64,000 nucleotides of DNA from Tabrizicola sp. (lineage in GTDB: Bacteria; Pseudomonadota; Alphaproteobacteria; Rhodobacterales; Rhodobacteraceae). The DNA is taken from NCBI RefSeq assembly GCF_022842145.1, contig NZ_JALHQD010000009.1, positions 1-64,000 of the forward strand. Reading direction: 5' to 3'. The notes beneath the pieces are model-generated. The model was given only the letters and a program-made list of their open reading frames with translations. It was not told the DNA's origin and made no database searches. This document shows positions 37,525 to 45,636 of the stretch, piece after piece. Position 1 is the stretch's first letter; the number at the start of each line of letters is the position of its first letter. The position numbers and the translations under genes are program-made.

Positions 37525-39264
37525 TCAGTTCCCCTCGAAGGTCATGTAGGCCCGGTCCCAGCGCCCGGCCTCCAGGTCCTTGGGACGGATCCAGAACTGC
37601 AGCACGCCCGCGTCCCCCCAGTAAAAGCCCGCGATATCGTCGCATTGCAGCTGCAACAGCAGCCGCGCGTCTTCGTTGTCTTCTGCGGCGACCTGAACGC
37701 TGTCCGGGCAACCGAACATCTGGTGGTTTCCCCGGTCATAGGGTTGCCGCCAGGGGCCATTGATCGCCTCGCGAACGGCGTCCGGCAGTGTCGTGAACAG
37801 ATCGTCCCCAGCCACCGCCATCACCAGAAGGGTTTCGTCGACACCGTCCTTCAAATATCGATGGATCTGATGGGTGCGCTCAAGATGTGCGCTGCCAAGG
37901 CCTTGTGAGGCGGTCCAGGGCGCCAGCAACGGCGCGAGCATCGCCTGTTCGGCCTCGGTCAGGGGTGCCCACCGGTTCCCACCTTGCGCCCAGGCGTCCA
38001 TCGTCTCCAGTTCCTCGACCAGCTGCCGGGTCGCGGCCGGAAAATCGGCAAGGATGCTGTCCAGCCGCTTCAGCGCCGCTTTTGTGTTGTCCAGCCGCGC
38101 TTGCAAGACCTCACGCTCCGTGGTCTCGCCCGCAAGTTTTTCGGTCAAGCTCTTGATGCGGTTTGGATAACTGGCCTGCACCTTGCGCAACTCCTTCTCC
38201 GCTGCCCCGCCCGAACCAAGCGCGATCCGCGCTCCCCGCAGAAAGCGCAGCAAGCTATCCCGGTTCCACGGGCGCTTCGGGTCTGGCATTGCCTCTTCGA
38301 ACAGGCTTGCGCTCAGGTTGTACTGGCGGCCTGGGCCAAGCGCAGCTTCGACCTCGGCCTTGAACGCCTTCGGGTCTGTCCGGCCCGAGGCGCTGATCGG
38401 AACAAGCTGCATGGCCATCCGGGGATAAAGGCGCTGATCATCGCCGGGCTCACCGCGCCGAATAGGGCCACCGAAGCTATGGTTCATCACCTGGGGCAGC
38501 GGGCCAGGAGGTTGGGTCGGCAGGCCGGGCTTCGCCACGCGGACCACCCGACCGATCCAGTCCCCCCTTTCGGGAAGTGCGGCAAAGAACGCCAGGCTGC
38601 CATCCTGTGGCAGGCCCGGAACCTTTACCGCTTCCGCTAGCCCCGTCAGGGCGATCTGGGCCAGGGGCGTCATGGGCTGGCCATCCTGGTCCAGCGGCCA
38701 GACCGCATCGCCCAAGGCAGGTAGTCCGCCGAACCAGCTTTCGCCGTCGCGCGTCACGTCGAAGCCCGGTCTGCGAGCGGCCCGCGCAAGCACGATTGCT
38801 GACCCATCATGCAGCGACGGTTGGCCTGAGGCCGGACCCCTCGACAACGACGAAGCCTCGGGCAGCGCAGATACCGGGGCGGATGGGGGAGACTTTGCCG
38901 TCGTGCGGCGCTCCTTCACCGCAAGGCGCAGGGATGGATAAAGCTGTTTGGCCGTGTGGTTCTTGCCGTACCGCCGGTAAAGGGCTTCCAGCCACGCGGC
39001 ATCTTCCGCAGGCAGCGGGCGCTTTGCCTCGGTCTCCGCCACGCAGCGCCGGGCACGCAAGAGCTCGTCATCCGTCATCTTGCTGAAGATGTTGGGCGTC
39101 AACTGGGACGCCACAACCGCACCCACAACGGCAAGGACGATCCAGGCCACCAGCCCCACTGCCGTCGCGAGAAACGACCAATTGCCGACGAGCCATGCCA
39201 GAATAAGAGCCGGACCAACAAGAAGATAGGAAATCGTCAGAACCCGAGAAATGCTTTGGCCCAT
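37525..39264 (-). CDS. DUF1963 (YwqG-like) protein with N-terminal membrane anchor
   Basis: 579 residues from MGQSISRVLTISYLL, with GGAGAGG 3 nt before the ATG. Two transmembrane helices at the N-terminus (about 8-62) are followed by a low-complexity linker. A large DUF1963-type domain has SWFGGLPALGDAVWPLDQDG near residue 195 and the C-terminal HQMFGCPDSVQ ... LLLQLQCD ... GDAGVLQFWI. A coiled-coil region (KVQASYPNRIKSLTEKL onward) interrupts the two halves. DUF1963 has no settled function. Confidence 0.75.
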   Translation of the reverse strand: MGQSISRVLTISYLLVGPALILAWLVGNWSFLATAVGLVAWIVLAVVGAVVASQLTPNIFSKMTDDELLRARRCVAETEAKRPLPAEDAAWLEALYRRYGKNHTAKQLYPSLRLAVKERRTTAKSPPSAPVSALPEASSLSRGPASGQPSLHDGSAIVLARAARRPGFDVTRDGESWFGGLPALGDAVWPLDQDGQPMTPLAQIALTGLAEAVKVPGLPQDGSLAFFAALPERGDWIGRVVRVAKPGLPTQPPGPLPQVMNHSFGGPIRRGEPGDDQRLYPRMAMQLVPISASGRTDPKAFKAEVEAALGPGRQYNLSASLFEEAMPDPKRPWNRDSLLRFLRGARIALGSGGAAEKELRKVQASYPNRIKSLTEKLAGETTEREVLQARLDNTKAALKRLDSILADFPAATRQLVEELETMDAWAQGGNRWAPLTEAEQAMLAPLLAPWTASQGLGSAHLERTHQIHRYLKDGVDETLLVMAVAGDDLFTTLPDAVREAINGPWRQPYDRGNHQMFGCPDSVQVAAEDNEDARLLLQLQCDDIAGFYWGDAGVLQFWIRPKDLEAGRWDRAYMTFEGN

Positions 39265-39401
39265 TAACCTCTCCAACAAACGCAGATGACTGGCGATAGG
39301 GATGCGCCTTGACGCACCATGCGCCAATTTCTTACGTCTTCCTGCTTCTTGGGCAATGGCAAACCTGTCGCCAGCTTGAAATCGATTACTGAAGAGGTCG
39401 C

Positions 39402-39474
39402 GTTAACAAACTCCTAACGCCCGCAGACAACCCCTTGAAATCAAACGCCCCGCGAAGCTGCCCACGCGCGGGCA
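39402..39474 (+). repeat. 73-nt structured intergenic element, copy B
   Basis: Same five blocks at the same offsets as copy A, about 70% identical ungapped by hand count. GCCCGC (offset 18-23) pairs perfectly with GCGGGC (offset 67-72). It ends one base before the glcB stop codon (glcB reads on minus). The rest of the 211-nt gap 39265-39475 holds only the presumed promoter of the DUF1963 gene. Confidence 0.75.
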
Positions 39475-39475
39475 C

Positions 39476-41620
39476 TCACCCCGCCTTCACCCGCAGCCGC
39501 CAGGCATGGAGGAGGGGTTCGGTGTACCCCGAAGGCTGCTCTCGCCCCTTGAAAACCAGATCGCAGGCCGCCTGGAAGGCCGCCCCCTGGAAGGCCGGGG
39601 CCAGCGGTCGATACAGGGGATCGCCCGCATTCTGCCGGTCCACCACGGCAGCCATCTTCTTCATCGCCTCCATCACCTCGGCCTCGCTGACCACCCCGTG
39701 ATGGAGCCAGTTCGCCACATGCTGGGCCGAGATCCGGCAGGTCGCCCGGTCCTCCATCAGCCCGACATCGTTCACGTCCGGCACCTTCGAACAACCGACC
39801 CCCTGGTCGATCCAGCGGACCACGTAGCCCAGAATTCCCTGCGCGTTGTTCTCCACCTCCCGCAGCACCTGCGCCCGGTTCCATGCCTGGAAGCTCGCCA
39901 GCGGGATGTCCAGGATCCCGTCCACATGCGCCCGCCGCCCCCCCTTGGCCAGCCGCGCCTGCACCGCGAAGACGTCGACCTTGTGGTAGTGAAGCGCATG
40001 GAGGGTCGCGGCGGTGGGCGAGGGCACCCAGGCCGTATTCGCCCCCGCGCGGGGATGGGCGATCTTCTCGTCCAGCATCGCCGCCATCAGGTCCGGCATC
40101 GCCCACATCCCCTTGCCGATCTGCGCGCGACCCGACAGCCCGCACTCCAGCCCGATATCGACGTTCAGGTTCTCATAGGCCGTGATCCAGGACTTTCGCT
40201 TGATGAAATCCTTCCGGCTGAAGGCTCCGGCTTCCATCGAGGTATGAATCTCATCCCCGGTCCGGTCCAGGAAACCGGTGTTGATGAAGGCAACCCGCCC
40301 CTTCGCCGCCCGGATGCATTCCTTGAGGTTGACCGAGGTCCGCCGCTCCTCGTCCATGATCCCCAGCTTGACCGTGGCGACGGGCAGCCCCAACACCTCC
40401 TCCACCCGCGCCATCACGGCGTCGGAGAAAGCCACTTCCTCCGGCCCATGCATCTTCGGCTTCACCACGTAGACCGACCCGAGGACGGAGTTCCGCATGC
40501 CCTCGGACTTCTTCAGGTCATGCAGCGCGATCGCCACCGTCACCATCGCGTCCATCAGCCCTTCGGGCACCTCCGACCCATCCGGCAACAGGATCGCTGG
40601 GTTGGTCATCAGGTGGCCCACGTTCCGGATCCACATCAGCGCGCGGCCCTTCAGGGTGAAGGGGCTGCCCGCAGGGTCCAGGTATTCCCGGTCCGCCGCC
40701 AGCCGACGCTCTACCGTGCGACCTCCCTTCTCGAAGGCCTCCGACAGCGTGCCCTTCATCAGGCCCAGCCAGTTCCGGTAGGCACCCACCTTGTCTTGGG
40801 CATCGACGCAAGCGACCGAATCCTCGCAGTCCATGATCGCCGTCAGCGCGCTTTCCAGCTGGACGTCGGCCAGCAGCGCCTGATCCCGCGAGCCGATGAA
40901 ATGCGCCCGGTCGAAGACCAGCTCCACATGCAAGCCGTTGTTCCGAAGCAGCACCGCGTCGGGGGCCTTCGGGTTTCCCCGGTAGCCTGCGAACTTCGAC
41001 GGGTCCACCAGCGGCAGGTCATCGACCAGAAGCGCGCCGTCCTTCACCACATAACGCCGCACGTCGGCATGGCTGGCCCCTCCAATCGGAAACGCCTCAT
41101 CCAGAAAGACCCGCGAGCGCGCGACGACGCGGGCGCCGCGGCCCCGCTCATACCCACCGGACGGGGGCAGGGAGCCCATTGCATCCGTTCCGTAAAGGCA
41201 GTCGTAGAGGCTCCCCCAACGGGCGTTGGCGGCGTTCAGGGCGTAGCGGGCGTTCGTCACCGGCACGACCAGCTGCGGACCGGGAATCTTCGCGACTTCC
41301 GGGTCGACGTTGGTCGTCTCGATGCTGAAGGTCGGACCCTCGGGCAAGAGGTAGCCAATCTCGGCCAGGAACGCCTTGTAGGCAGCGTGGTCATGCGGCT
41401 GACCGCGACGCGCAACGTGCCACGCATCGATCTTGGCCTGCAGCGCGTCCCGCTTTGCCAGAAGCGCCCGGTTCTGCGGTGCGAAGTCGGCCAGCAGCCC
41501 GGCAAAGCCCGACCAGAACGTCTCGGCCTTGATCCCCGAACCCGGAAGCGCCTCGTCCTCCAGAAAGTGCGCAAGCACTGCGTCCACCTGAAGCCCCGCC
41601 CGGTCGATCCGCTTGGTCAT
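39476..41620 (-). CDS. glcB: Malate synthase G
   Basis: 714 residues from [17 protein letters not shown] (GGGGGA 7 nt upstream). The long G isoform: catalytic region [60 protein letters not shown] with active-site Asp/Glu, and a C-terminal plug domain. It condenses glyoxylate with acetyl-CoA to malate, an Mcl-independent use of glyoxylate. No glcDEF or regulator gene is adjacent, but an inverted repeat lies upstream (41650-41669). Confidence 0.95.
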   Translation of the reverse strand: MTKRIDRAGLQVDAVLAHFLEDEALPGSGIKAETFWSGFAGLLADFAPQNRALLAKRDALQAKIDAWHVARRGQPHDHAAYKAFLAEIGYLLPEGPTFSIETTNVDPEVAKIPGPQLVVPVTNARYALNAANARWGSLYDCLYGTDAMGSLPPSGGYERGRGARVVARSRVFLDEAFPIGGASHADVRRYVVKDGALLVDDLPLVDPSKFAGYRGNPKAPDAVLLRNNGLHVELVFDRAHFIGSRDQALLADVQLESALTAIMDCEDSVACVDAQDKVGAYRNWLGLMKGTLSEAFEKGGRTVERRLAADREYLDPAGSPFTLKGRALMWIRNVGHLMTNPAILLPDGSEVPEGLMDAMVTVAIALHDLKKSEGMRNSVLGSVYVVKPKMHGPEEVAFSDAVMARVEEVLGLPVATVKLGIMDEERRTSVNLKECIRAAKGRVAFINTGFLDRTGDEIHTSMEAGAFSRKDFIKRKSWITAYENLNVDIGLECGLSGRAQIGKGMWAMPDLMAAMLDEKIAHPRAGANTAWVPSPTAATLHALHYHKVDVFAVQARLAKGGRRAHVDGILDIPLASFQAWNRAQVLREVENNAQGILGYVVRWIDQGVGCSKVPDVNDVGLMEDRATCRISAQHVANWLHHGVVSEAEVMEAMKKMAAVVDRQNAGDPLYRPLAPAFQGAAFQAACDLVFKGREQPSGYTEPLLHAWRLRVKAG

Positions 41621-41649
41621 CGCACGTCCCCCACTGCCCGTTCGGGCGC

Positions 41650-41669
41650 TTGTATGCTGTGGCACACAA
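41650..41669. promoter_or_regulatory. Inverted-repeat operator candidate upstream of glcB
   Basis: Arms TTGTATGC and GCACACAA around TGTG, complementary at 7 of 8 positions, 30 nt upstream of the glcB start. CCCGTTCGGGC (41637-41647) lies between it and the gene and also occurs 19 nt ahead of the NarL-type regulator. The size suits a dimeric GntR- or LacI-type repressor; none is encoded here. Confidence 0.4.
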
Positions 41670-41823
41670 TAGGCGACCGGACGGGGTTTCAGCAAGGAAA
41701 GCAGGGTCCGAATCTTCAAGGAGGCCCGCAAATCACTTGTCGCGAATTCCAGAAGATGCGAAACTTTGCCGATTGGCTAAGTTTTGCCTTTCGGGGCGCA
41801 GCAAAGGGTGTATAGTTAGCGAC

Positions 41824-42165
41824 ATGGCTAAGCATGATCCCCACCTCGACCTCCTGTTCCACGCGCTTTCGGATCCGACCCGGCGCATGATGCTGAACCG
41901 TCTGGCCAAGGGTCCGGCGCCGGTGACGGAACTGGCCGGACCATCGGGATTTAAGCTTCCGACAATCCTTCGGCACCTGTCGGTGCTGGAGGAGGCGGGG
42001 CTTGTCTCGACCCAGAAGGACGGGCGGGTCCGGTCTTGCGCCTTCCAGCCAAAGGCTTTGCAGCCGATGACCGACTGGATGGACGATCAGCGCAAGCTTT
42101 GGGAGGGGCGGCTGGATCGGCTGGACGACTATGTGACGAAACTCATGAAGGAACGCGAAAAATGA
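41824..42165 (+). CDS. ArsR-family transcriptional regulator
   Basis: 113 residues from MAKHDPHLDLLFHALSDPTRR. Winged helix with recognition region FKLPTILRHLSVLEEAGLVSTQKDGRVRSC. It lacks the metal-binding ELCVCDL motif. Fits the ArsR subgroup paired with AHSA1/SRPBCC genes, here overlapping the next gene by ATGA. Likely autoregulates the three-gene operon; the inducer is unknown. Confidence 0.88.
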   Translation: MAKHDPHLDLLFHALSDPTRRMMLNRLAKGPAPVTELAGPSGFKLPTILRHLSVLEEAGLVSTQKDGRVRSCAFQPKALQPMTDWMDDQRKLWEGRLDRLDDYVTKLMKEREK

Positions 42166-42662
42166 CCCCGGAAATGACGCCTGATATCGTCCCGAACCTC
42201 AACCCCGAGCTGGACCTTGTGCTGACCCGCGAAGTCAACGCCCCGCGCGAGATCCTGTACATGTGCTGGACCACGCCCGAGCATCTGGTGCACTGGTTCG
42301 TGCCAAAACCGCACAAGGTGACCTCTTGCGAGCTGGACGTGCGGGTCGGTGGCAAGTGCAACACGACATTCAACGTCGAGGGCAACGAGATGCAGAACAA
42401 TGGCGTCTATCTTGAAGTCGTGCCCAACGAAAAGCTCGTGTTTACCGACGCTTATACCGAAGGCTGGAAGCCCGCACCCGAGCCTTTCATGACCGCGATC
42501 CTGACCTTCGAAGACATCGGCGGCGGCCGCACCAAGTACACCGCCATCGCCCGGCATCGCAACGCGGACACGGCGAAGGCGCACAAGGACATGGGCTTCT
42601 ACGACGGCTGGGGCACGGTGGTCACCCAGCTTGAGGAATACGCCCAGGGCCTGAAATCATGA
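42162..42662 (+). CDS. SRPBCC (AHSA1-like) domain protein
   Basis: 166 residues from MTPEMTPDIVPN. A single START-like domain: REVNAPREILYMCWTTPEHLVHWF, the central FNVEGNEMQNNGVYLEVVPNEKLVFTDAY, and a C-terminal helix DGWGTVVTQLEEYA. Such domains bind small hydrophobic ligands. ATGA overlaps with both neighbours indicate tight coupling to the ArsR gene and the tandem-domain gene. Confidence 0.85.
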   Translation: MTPEMTPDIVPNLNPELDLVLTREVNAPREILYMCWTTPEHLVHWFVPKPHKVTSCELDVRVGGKCNTTFNVEGNEMQNNGVYLEVVPNEKLVFTDAYTEGWKPAPEPFMTAILTFEDIGGGRTKYTAIARHRNADTAKAHKDMGFYDGWGTVVTQLEEYAQGLKS

Positions 42663-43549
42663 GCCGCGATGAGGTGGGCGACCGCTTCGCCACCCTGACG
42701 TTCCAGCGCACGGTCGCGGCCCCCTTGGCGACGCTGTATGCGGCCTGGACCTCTCCCGCCGCCCGTGCGGTCTGGGCTTCCCCGGCGCCGTCAGTGACGG
42801 TGGAGTTCCTCGAAGCCGACAGCAGGGTCGGGGGCCGCGAGGTCTCGCTGTGCAAGGTGGCGGGAGAGCCGGACATCCGGGTCGAGGCCGGTTGGCTGGA
42901 CCTAGTGCCCGAAGCCCGGACCGTGGGCTACGAGGTCGTCTCACGCGAGGGCGAGAACCTGTCGGCCGCCTTGTCCACGGCCGAGTTCGCGGGCGACGGG
43001 GACGGAAGCAGGATTACTGTGACCGTACAGCTTGCCTCGCTGGCAGCCGACATGGCGGCGGGCTACCGGCAAGGCTTTGACGCTGGCATCGCGAACCTGA
43101 GCGCTGTGGCTGAACGGACGATGCTGCTGCAACGGGTGATCAAGGCCCCGGTCCCGGTGGTCTGGGGCGCCTGGATGAACGCGGAGTCCCTGCCGAAGTG
43201 GTGGGGGCCGGACGGGTTTTCGTGCAAGACCTCACGCATCGATCTGCGGGCCGGGGGAGAATGGGTCTTCGACATGATCGCGCCGGACGGGACGGTCTTT
43301 CCAAACCACCACAAGTACGGCGCGGTGATCCCAGGGTCGCGGCTGGACTACACGCTCCACTGGGGCGAGAACGGGCCGAAGCATGCCGACGCCTGGGCCA
43401 GTTTCGAGGACGTGGACGGTGCCACGAAGGTGACGCTGGGCATGGTGATGGCAACCGCCAGGGAGTATCAGGACGCCAAGGGCTTCGGCGCGGTGGAGCT
43501 TGGCTTGCAAACCTTGGGCAAGCTGGCGCGGGCGGTCGGGGCCGAGTGA
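42659..43549 (+). CDS. Tandem SRPBCC (two AHSA1-like domains) protein
   Basis: 296 residues with two START-like domains in series. The first (about 10-145) is divergent (TLFQRTVAAPLATLYAAW-like start, WLDLVPEARTVGYEVV). The second (about 153-290) is canonical: RVIKAPVPVVWGAWMNAES, LPKWWGPDGFSCKT and the C-terminal GLQTLGKLARAV. Third gene of the ArsR operon, overlapping its predecessor by ATGA. Its stop abuts the convergent TetR gene. Specific ligands are not predictable. Confidence 0.8.
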   Translation: MSRDEVGDRFATLTFQRTVAAPLATLYAAWTSPAARAVWASPAPSVTVEFLEADSRVGGREVSLCKVAGEPDIRVEAGWLDLVPEARTVGYEVVSREGENLSAALSTAEFAGDGDGSRITVTVQLASLAADMAAGYRQGFDAGIANLSAVAERTMLLQRVIKAPVPVVWGAWMNAESLPKWWGPDGFSCKTSRIDLRAGGEWVFDMIAPDGTVFPNHHKYGAVIPGSRLDYTLHWGENGPKHADAWASFEDVDGATKVTLGMVMATAREYQDAKGFGAVELGLQTLGKLARAVGAE

Positions 43550-44128
43550 TCAGCCCAGATGCGGCTCGAGGAAGGTCCGACAGGCCTCCTTCGCGTCGGC
43601 GGGCGGCATCGCGTCCGGATCAAGGCAGTGCTGCAGGCACAGCCCGTCGATCAGGCAGATCAGGGACCTGGCAAGGTGGCGGGCATCAACGGTCCGCCCC
43701 CTTGCTTGTGCAACTGCGGCTATCGCCTCGGTGACCTGCGCCAGATAGGCCTCGTACTGCCGCCGGTGCTCGTCGCGCAGGGCAGGGGTGTTGGCAATCT
43801 GACCCCAAAGCGCCACCCAGGCATTCAGCGTATCGCGGTTGAAGGCCTTGGGGGCAAAGCTGCTGTCGATCAGGACGTCGATCCGGGTTTCGGCGGGAAG
43901 GGGGGATAGGTCCGGCGTCGTCTCGCGGTAAAGCCGGGCATAGACCGCCGCCAAGAGCCCGGCCATCGAGCCGAAGTGGTGCAGGATCAACCCGCGGGAC
44001 ACCCCGGCCGCGGCGCAGATCTTGTCCACGGTGAATTCCTGGATGCCCCCCTTCGCCAGCCCGGCCAGAGCCACATCCATCAGCTGAGCGCGGCGGTCCC
44101 CGCTGGAAAGCCTGGTGAACCGCGCCAT
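43550..44128 (-). CDS. BetI-like TetR regulator
   Basis: 192 residues. N-terminal HTH ALAGLAKGGIQEFTVDKICA plus AAGVSRGLILHHFGSMAGLL resembles BetI. The C-terminal ligand domain ends SLICLIDGLCLQHCLDPDAM, as in BetI-type proteins. The start overlaps the mttB-like stop (TGATG), so it is the last gene of the demethylation operon. It probably represses that operon at the operator near 47679 until a methylated amine is present. Confidence 0.85.
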   Translation of the reverse strand: MARFTRLSSGDRRAQLMDVALAGLAKGGIQEFTVDKICAAAGVSRGLILHHFGSMAGLLAAVYARLYRETTPDLSPLPAETRIDVLIDSSFAPKAFNRDTLNAWVALWGQIANTPALRDEHRRQYEAYLAQVTEAIAAVAQARGRTVDARHLARSLICLIDGLCLQHCLDPDAMPPADAKEACRTFLEPHLG

Positions 44129-45636
44129 CAGTTCGTCGGGGCCCCGCCCTCGGCCTTGCGGCGGGCGACGAAATCCTCCAGCGCCGCGCGAATGCCCTCG
44201 TCCAGCGGGGGTTCCTCGTAATGGGTCAAAAGGTCCTTCCAGATCCGGTTTGCCCGCTGCGGCGCCTCCTCTGACCCCCGCGCCTGCCAGGTCGGGTAGT
44301 TGTCCCAGTTCGATAGCATCGGCGCATGAAAGGCGGTTTCGTACTGCGCCATCGTCTGGGCGGTGCCGAAGAAGTGGCCGCCCACGCCAGCCTCGGCGAT
44401 GGCCTCCAGTGACAGCGCCTCGTCGTTGACCGCGATGGGCCGGAAGTAGGACTGCATCATCCCCAGAAGCTCGGCGTCGAGGATCAGCTTCTCGAAGCTT
44501 GCGGTCAGGCCGCCGTGCATCCAGCCCGCCCCGTGGTTCACCAGATGCGCGCCGCCCATCAGGCAGCCCCAGAGCGACATCATCGATTCGTAGGCCGCCT
44601 GAGCATCCAAGGCATTGGCCGCGGTGGTGTTCGACGACCGGAAGGGCACCCCGATCCTGCGGGCAAGTTGCCCCGACGCCTGCGCGGCCTTGGCATATTC
44701 CGGCGTGCCGAAGGCAGGCGCGCCGGTCTTCATGTCCACGTTCGAGGTGAACCCGCCATACATCACCGGCACGCCTGGCCGGACGATCTGGGTCAGAACA
44801 ACACCAAACATCGCCTCGGCGTGCTGCAACACCAGCGCCCCCGCCAGACTGACGGGTGCCATTGCGCCGGCCAAGGTGAAGGGTGTCACGATCGCCACCT
44901 GCCCGTGTTCGGCCAGCGCGATCAGTCCCTGGCTCATCGGGTCGTCCAGCTGCCGGGGCGAGTTGGTGTTGATCACGCCCATCATCATCGGTTGCCGCGC
45001 GAGGTCGTCCAGCGACCAGCCCATCGCCAGCGCCGCCATATTGATGCCGTCCATCGTCCGCTCGCGCCCCAGCGCGTTCAGCTGCCAACTTTTGTCCAGA
45101 AGCGTGATCTGGCTGAGGTAAAGGTCCAGGTGGCGCGTCGCGGCAGGCAGGTCCATCGGCTCCAGCGGCCCGCCGGATTCCTGCTGGACGATGTTGAGGC
45201 TGTGGCACAGGCGCAGGAAATCCTGCATGTCCTGCAAGGTCCCGTCGCGCCGCCCACGGTCGATGTCCATCACATAGGCCGGTCCGCCAACGGATGCGAA
45301 GACCATGTCGTTGCCGCCGAAGCGCAGGTCCTTGGCGCGGTTCCGGGCTGCAATCCGAAACCTGGGCGGCACGGTCGCCAGCCGCTCTTCGATCAACCCG
45401 GCGTCGGGAAAGACCATGTTTCCCTCGACCCGCGCCCCGGACTGGCGGAACAGGTCCAGCGCCCGCCCGTTCAGCACCCGCATGCCTTGCGTTTCCAGCA
45501 AGGTCAGTGCCGCCTGGTGGATCGCCTCTACCTGGTCGTCGGACAGGACCCGGATCGGCTCATAGCCCCGCGGGACCTGACCGAAGGGGGGCTGCGGGAT
45601 GGCGTTCGGGGTCCGGGCGGGACGGCGCTGGCGCAT
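44128..45636 (-). CDS. MttB-superfamily (COG5598) methylamine methyltransferase
   Basis: 502 residues from MRQRRPARTPNAI. TIM-barrel MttB/MtgB family: DDQVEAIHQAALTLLETQGMRVL near the N-terminus, QESGGPLEPMDLPAATRHLDLY, MYGGFTSNVDMKTGAPAFGTPEY, and VNHGAGWMHGGLTASFEKLI near the end. There is no in-frame amber codon, so it is a non-pyrrolysine member; those characterised act on quaternary amines such as glycine betaine or proline betaine, passing methyl to a corrinoid protein. No corrinoid protein or activator is nearby. TGATG overlaps join it to both neighbours. Confidence 0.85.
   Translation of the reverse strand: MRQRRPARTPNAIPQPPFGQVPRGYEPIRVLSDDQVEAIHQAALTLLETQGMRVLNGRALDLFRQSGARVEGNMVFPDAGLIEERLATVPPRFRIAARNRAKDLRFGGNDMVFASVGGPAYVMDIDRGRRDGTLQDMQDFLRLCHSLNIVQQESGGPLEPMDLPAATRHLDLYLSQITLLDKSWQLNALGRERTMDGINMAALAMGWSLDDLARQPMMMGVINTNSPRQLDDPMSQGLIALAEHGQVAIVTPFTLAGAMAPVSLAGALVLQHAEAMFGVVLTQIVRPGVPVMYGGFTSNVDMKTGAPAFGTPEYAKAAQASGQLARRIGVPFRSSNTTAANALDAQAAYESMMSLWGCLMGGAHLVNHGAGWMHGGLTASFEKLILDAELLGMMQSYFRPIAVNDEALSLEAIAEAGVGGHFFGTAQTMAQYETAFHAPMLSNWDNYPTWQARGSEEAPQRANRIWKDLLTHYEEPPLDEGIRAALEDFVARRKAEGGAPTN

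Noticed and set aside
44128-45636. Possible pyrrolysine (in-frame TAG) in the MttB homologue
   Set aside because: The frame is continuous without an amber codon, so it is a non-pyrrolysine family member.
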